Shown one piece after another: positions 1 to 64,000 of a stretch of DNA of 64,000 nt. The first letter of the stretch is position 1. Every line of letters begins with the position of its first letter. A program made the translations under genes and the position numbers. Below the pieces are notes generated by a model, which was not told the DNA's origin, did no database searches, and saw only the letters and a list, made by a program, of their open reading frames with translations. Source of the DNA: Spisula solida (taxonomy: Eukaryota; Mollusca; Bivalvia; Venerida; Mactridae); assembly GCA_947247005.1 (NCBI GenBank), contig OX365952.1, forward strand, positions 4,114,501 to 4,178,500, in the 5' to 3' direction.

Positions 1-287
1 TACCTGTAATGTGGTTAAAGAAATGAGATTAAATCACAAGCTACATTTGTATATGTTAATTTGACACTACGTGTTGTGTAATATAATACATGATATTGTT
101 TTATGTGCGTATTATGTACAATGATTTGTGTATAATAGTGTGTAATTGTCAGTATAAAAAAAAGGTACACCATGAATGGTTCGTGGGTCACTGAAAGCGT
201 TTGTACCAACTTGATTTGTTTGCCTTAAGGCCTGCATTGATGATGTGTGACAGAGTTGCCTCCCTTGGACTGTTAATCTCTTAGCTT

Positions 288-425
288 TATAGGAGAGATC
301 ATGTTTGTATACAGAGGTATTCATACCACCAGCTAGCTTTTGGTGAATGACAGGTTTTTATTGTTCACTCATCCAATAGATTGCTGGTGGGCATTTTGCA
401 TTTGAATGCGGTGATCTCTCCTATA
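288..425. repeat. MITE-like element with 14-bp terminal inverted repeats
   Basis: 'tataggagagatca' at 288-301 is the exact reverse complement of 412-425. The interior resembles 29265-29400 (shared 'gagagatcatgttt', 'accagctag' and 'tgggca'), so it is a dispersed family. No coding capacity. Confidence 0.7.
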
Positions 426-1045
426 GTCCAAAAAGTCTCACTTCAAAATTAAAAACAAACACAAAACTTCTTATACAGTCAAATCTGTGCTAAAGACTTA
501 GCTATGTGTACCTGCAAACAAAGTTTACTATCAAACATCAAATTTCCAAGAATGTATAATAAGTGATGTCATGTTTGTGTAGCTGTCCAATATTTCATAC
601 TTTGTTGTTTTGGATGAGTGCTGCCTTCCCTGTGTAATGGATTTCCTTTGCGATTATTATTATCCTTTTACAGTTTTGAGTTAAATATATTGTTGGGAAA
701 TTTTAAAAGCGGTCAGTGAATAATACAAATATATTACTCCCTCACATAAAGCCTCGGAATTCTCTGGTTAAATTATGTCGGGTCAGCAAAAAGTCAAATA
801 ATATGAGTTGCAACCCAGATGTTACCAGTGTATATATATATGTCTGGGGGTCATGCATACTGTGTTTGTCAGTCTGGTTGTCATGTCCTTGTCCAGCACA
901 AAGTACCATCTGTAGTATATGCATTTATTTTATCCATTGGAATTATTTTCCAACAGTTCACAAAATTATATAATAGTTTCATAATAAACAAACAGCTTGT
1001 ACCTATACAGTAGTAGGTTCAGCAATGTCCATTTTAAAGGTCCAG

Positions 1046-1894
1046 GGTACTGTTTTATCAAAGCACTTACCAAATTCTTAAAGTTACGATCAAAGGACAA
1101 GGTTCATTTATGGCTTAATTTGGCCCTGAGTTTTATCGAAAAATAGAAATGCATCCCTCTATAAATTTATCCTATGTTTCTAATCACCTAAAAACGTCTT
1201 TCAAAAAATTAAGCATACTTATCCGAATTTCCCTCATAATATGTCCACAAATCTACTTGAAATATGTTATGTTAACCAAAAAATGTCATTTTTAGCCATT
1301 TTCATGGCTTTTCGTGGCGTAAAACCTTCCCAAAAACCACGATGGCATTCGTGCGACACTTTGATATTTTGTACATACATATATATATGGACTTGCAGAA
1401 CACTGGTAATGTAAAAATATAAAAGTGTCGCAAGAATGCCATTATGGTTTTTCAAAAGATTTTACGTCAATAATAGTGGTGAAAATTAATGGCTAAAAAT
1501 GACATTTTGGGCTAAACATGACATATACCTCATATTATTGGCAGTTTTGTCAACAAATTACAAGGGAAATTGGGATATGTATGCTCATTTTTTACACAGG
1601 AAATGTTAAGTTATTTGAATTATAGGACAGATTTGTAGGAACATGCATTTTTATTTTGTGAAAAATCACAGGGCCAAATTAAGCCATTAGTGAACCTTGT
1701 CCTTTAAACTCTTTATAATGATTGACAACTGCAAATTGGTGACTGGTATGGTTTGTAGGAGTTCATCAACTGAATCATTATTAGTAATGCAGCTCCATTG
1801 ACCACACTTTAAAGTTGTTACCAAATTATAAAGAATTTAAATTTGATCGTAAGTTTACGATTTCCGTAAGTCCTTTGATGAAACAGTAAGTACC
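1046..1894. repeat. Foldback element (family F1) carrying a nested insertion
   Basis: The ends 'ggtactgttttatcaaagca' and the matching inverted right end (with substitutions) occur also at 23128-23349, 32319-32552 and 55108-55344. Those copies are about 220-240 bp; this one is 849 bp because another palindromic element (1092-1705) sits in its left half. Confidence 0.75.
1092..1705. repeat. Long palindromic element nested inside the F1 copy
   Basis: The left arm 'aaaggacaaggttca' recurs inverted at 1691-1705 (right arm 'tgaaccttgtccttt'). The two 300-bp halves stay imperfectly complementary inwards, for example the 'ggctaaaaatgacattttgg'-type stretch and its complement. The centre is near 1390. 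Confidence 0.7.
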
Positions 1895-2737
1895 CAGGTG
1901 TTATAATGTGGTCAAGGTCAAAACAGGGAACTTGTGCAGATTTTATAGCATCATATACCAGTTTACCTGTGTATTCTTGAATACAGAATTTACTGAAAAC
2001 TACAGTAGAACTTTGATGCCTCAAACTACACTTGGACCGGGAAAATAGTTTGAGCCATTTACCTGTTTGAGGCATCTATGGTATTCGAGTATATGTACAA
2101 GTTGGAACTGATGTTGGCTTGATGACCCATACAAATCATGTGTGTGTATATTGCATAATTAATTTACATAATTTATGCATGTGTATCATTGTTAATAATA
2201 TAAAATAGAGTATGACAAAAGTGACATGGAATCTGATTTATCTTCGACAAGCTCTTCGAATGTTCACAAGTCTTATGAAGGCTTCTTGTTATTTACTGTA
2301 TTTATATGCAGTAAGTCACAAAATATTCAAATTCAACTACCAATAAATTAATGGAAATGAAACAACACTTTTGGCATACTTGAAAAATAATAAAATTTGA
2401 CATTACATGTACTTTAAAAATATGATTATTTTATTCTGATATAATTTTTGTTGCTTCTAAATTGTATTAACAATTTAATCAAAATTTCCTGTTCGGCCTT
2501 CATTAACTATAAATGGATCTATAAGTGTTTAGTTTCTCAAATACTCGTCACACAATGCAGTGTACACAAACAATTGTACAGTTATTATCACAAATTATCG
2601 CCAACTGTCCGCAGCCAAACAATGGATTTCAAAACTTAATGAAAGGTGAGAAAACTTGTATTGTTTGACCCATCTACAGGTAAATCATAGCGAGGGACCG
2701 TCCAATCAGTGTGGGCACATTATAATATATATTACAG

Positions 2738-62983
<60,246 letters not shown>

Positions 62984-63159
62984 GTAAGTATATAGAGCTA
63001 TCCCGCTTCTGACACCATATGTTGTTGTTTGCATTTAACTGGGACAGTTGTAAGTTCATGTGAATGGTCATTCAGTTTATACCCTGCCAGATTGTCCAAT
63101 GACGTCTGAAGAAACTACCTCTTGGTTGGTAGTTAAGTGGGAAAAGTGATGCTGAAATC

Positions 63160-63232
63160 TTCAGTTCCCTTTCTGGGATTTGAACCAGGGACCTCTAGAT
63201 TGATAGTCTAGTGTATTACCCCCATACCAATT
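63160..63232 (-). repeat. tRNA-like SINE head, minus strand
   Basis: On the minus strand it reads 'gtaatacactagactatcaa', 'ctagaggtccctggttcaaa' and 'tcccagaaaggg', with a B-box and a 5-bp anticodon-type stem (ctaga/tctag). The flanks do not form an acceptor stem. Confidence 0.5.
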
Positions 63233-63514
63233 GTTAGGATGAGTCTTTGATGAAATAAAGAATGGACATAGTTCTACAATTACATACAATCCTTCTCTGC
63301 CCACGTTTAATTTTGTATACAGATAGACATAAGGTTATACAAATACAATGTATTCAATGATGTATTACATAGTAAATAGTGACATACAATTGTATTAACC
63401 TTAAAATTGTATTAGTATCTATAGCCTAGTGCTAGAATATACATTAGGGCTTGAAGATTTTTGTTTGGTGTCACCACGTTCAAGATGAGTTAATGGACCT
63501 TGTTTATTTAGAGG

Positions 63515-63979
63515 TTAATACACGACACAGCCGGGCAGGGAGGTGATAATCCGCCCGGAAAATTAATAATCACCTCGAGGGCTTCAGCCCGAGGGTTATT
63601 ATTCATTCCGGGCGGATTATCAACTTCCGGCCAGGCTCTGAAGTGTATTAAAGTCTTTAATACAATTGTTGGATTTACAAATAACAAATAACGTAAATAT
63701 TACTGATGTAGATATACATTTAGGTGGTAACCAATAAAATGCACCAAGACTAAATAAAATTAGCAAAGAAATCTTACTTATGAGCAACGTAACGTCATTT
63801 TGGCTCCAACGTGACGTCATGTTTACACGGATAACGTCACATGCGCCTGTTCAACCGGTCCGATTATGATTATGAGTTTGCGGACCGGGCGGATAGGCGA
63901 TAATCAATCACGTGATAGCTATAATCAGCCGCAAATAGGCTCATTTTTGTTACTATTTATAGTAACAAGTGTATTAAAT
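63515..63979. mobile_element. Palindrome-rich element near the window end
   Basis: 'ttaatacac' (63515) is mirrored by 'gtgtattaa' at 63643 and again near 63971. Inside are a perfect 16-bp inverted repeat ('gataatccgcccggaa' 63545-63560, complement 63606-63621), a 'cgagggcttcagcccgag' hairpin and a TGACGTCA octamer at 63812. The exact borders are uncertain. Confidence 0.5.
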
Positions 63980-64000
63980 AAATGTATTTCATGCTTGTTT

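Larger units (their letters stand above)
1..2737. other. Upstream intron or flank without recognised exon
   Basis: No stretch encodes the first half of a C2A domain with splice borders. The exon at 2738 begins in mid-domain and mid-codon, so this is probably intron and the first exons lie left of the window. It holds inverted-repeat elements at 288-425 and 1046-1894, described separately. Confidence 0.7.

Noticed and set aside
1..2700. Earlier C2A exons
   Set aside because: I looked for ferlin patterns such as 'NP.WNE' and 'DHE..G.N' with splice borders on the + strand and saw none; the region is repeat-rich intron.

Overview
The window is eukaryotic. It lies almost entirely inside one gene on the + strand: an intron-rich type-I ferlin of the dysferlin/myoferlin class, a large C2-domain protein of membrane repair and fusion. 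I traced 45 exon positions plus one alternative exon from 2738 to 62983. Every junction has AG/GT borders and the reading phase carries from exon to exon. The pieces join to about 1,900 codons, in the domain order C2A (end only), C2B, FerI, C2C, FerA, FerB, nested DysF, C2D, C2E, C2F, C2G. The first C2A exons lie upstream of the window, and the end of C2G with the C-terminal membrane anchor lies downstream. No independent second gene was found on either strand.

The organism is most likely a mollusc, probably a bivalve. The introns are AT-rich and full of small non-autonomous DNA elements, tRNA-derived SINEs and minisatellites. They also carry the dispersed short repeats with ends such as 'atgccccc' or 'tacccc' followed by 'gtctgtccgtccg' runs that I associate with bivalve genomes. 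This assignment is inference from style, not from a database search.

Layout: 1-2737 upstream intron or flank with foldback elements. 2738-8435 C2A end, low-complexity linker, C2B, FerI and the first part of C2C. 10124-13106 two interchangeable 77-bp exons for the end of the C2C third calcium loop. 15433-21186 central region, FerA and FerB. 21668-26622 DysF. 27579-34337 lysine-rich micro-exon, acidic linker and C2D. 39751-42514 C2E. 45460-46881 two in-frame cassette-like exons. 50433-56416 C2F. 57277-62983 C2G start. 62984-64000 intron.

The most interesting points are structural events inside the gene. (1) A pair of 77-bp exons, 10124-10200 and 13030-13106, share length, phases and 14 of 25 residues, and their length forbids using both or neither. 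(2) A 197-bp segment carrying the splice acceptor and first 74 nt of the exon at 54858 is copied, inverted and about 98% identical, at 56944-57140. (3) A 47-bp tandem duplication doubles the acceptor of the C2C exon at 8323. (4) A partial copy of the C2D exon lies at 37349, differing only at third codon positions over its matching part. (5) Two phase-0 exons sit in the C2E-C2F linker, where human dysferlin has its alternative exon 40a.
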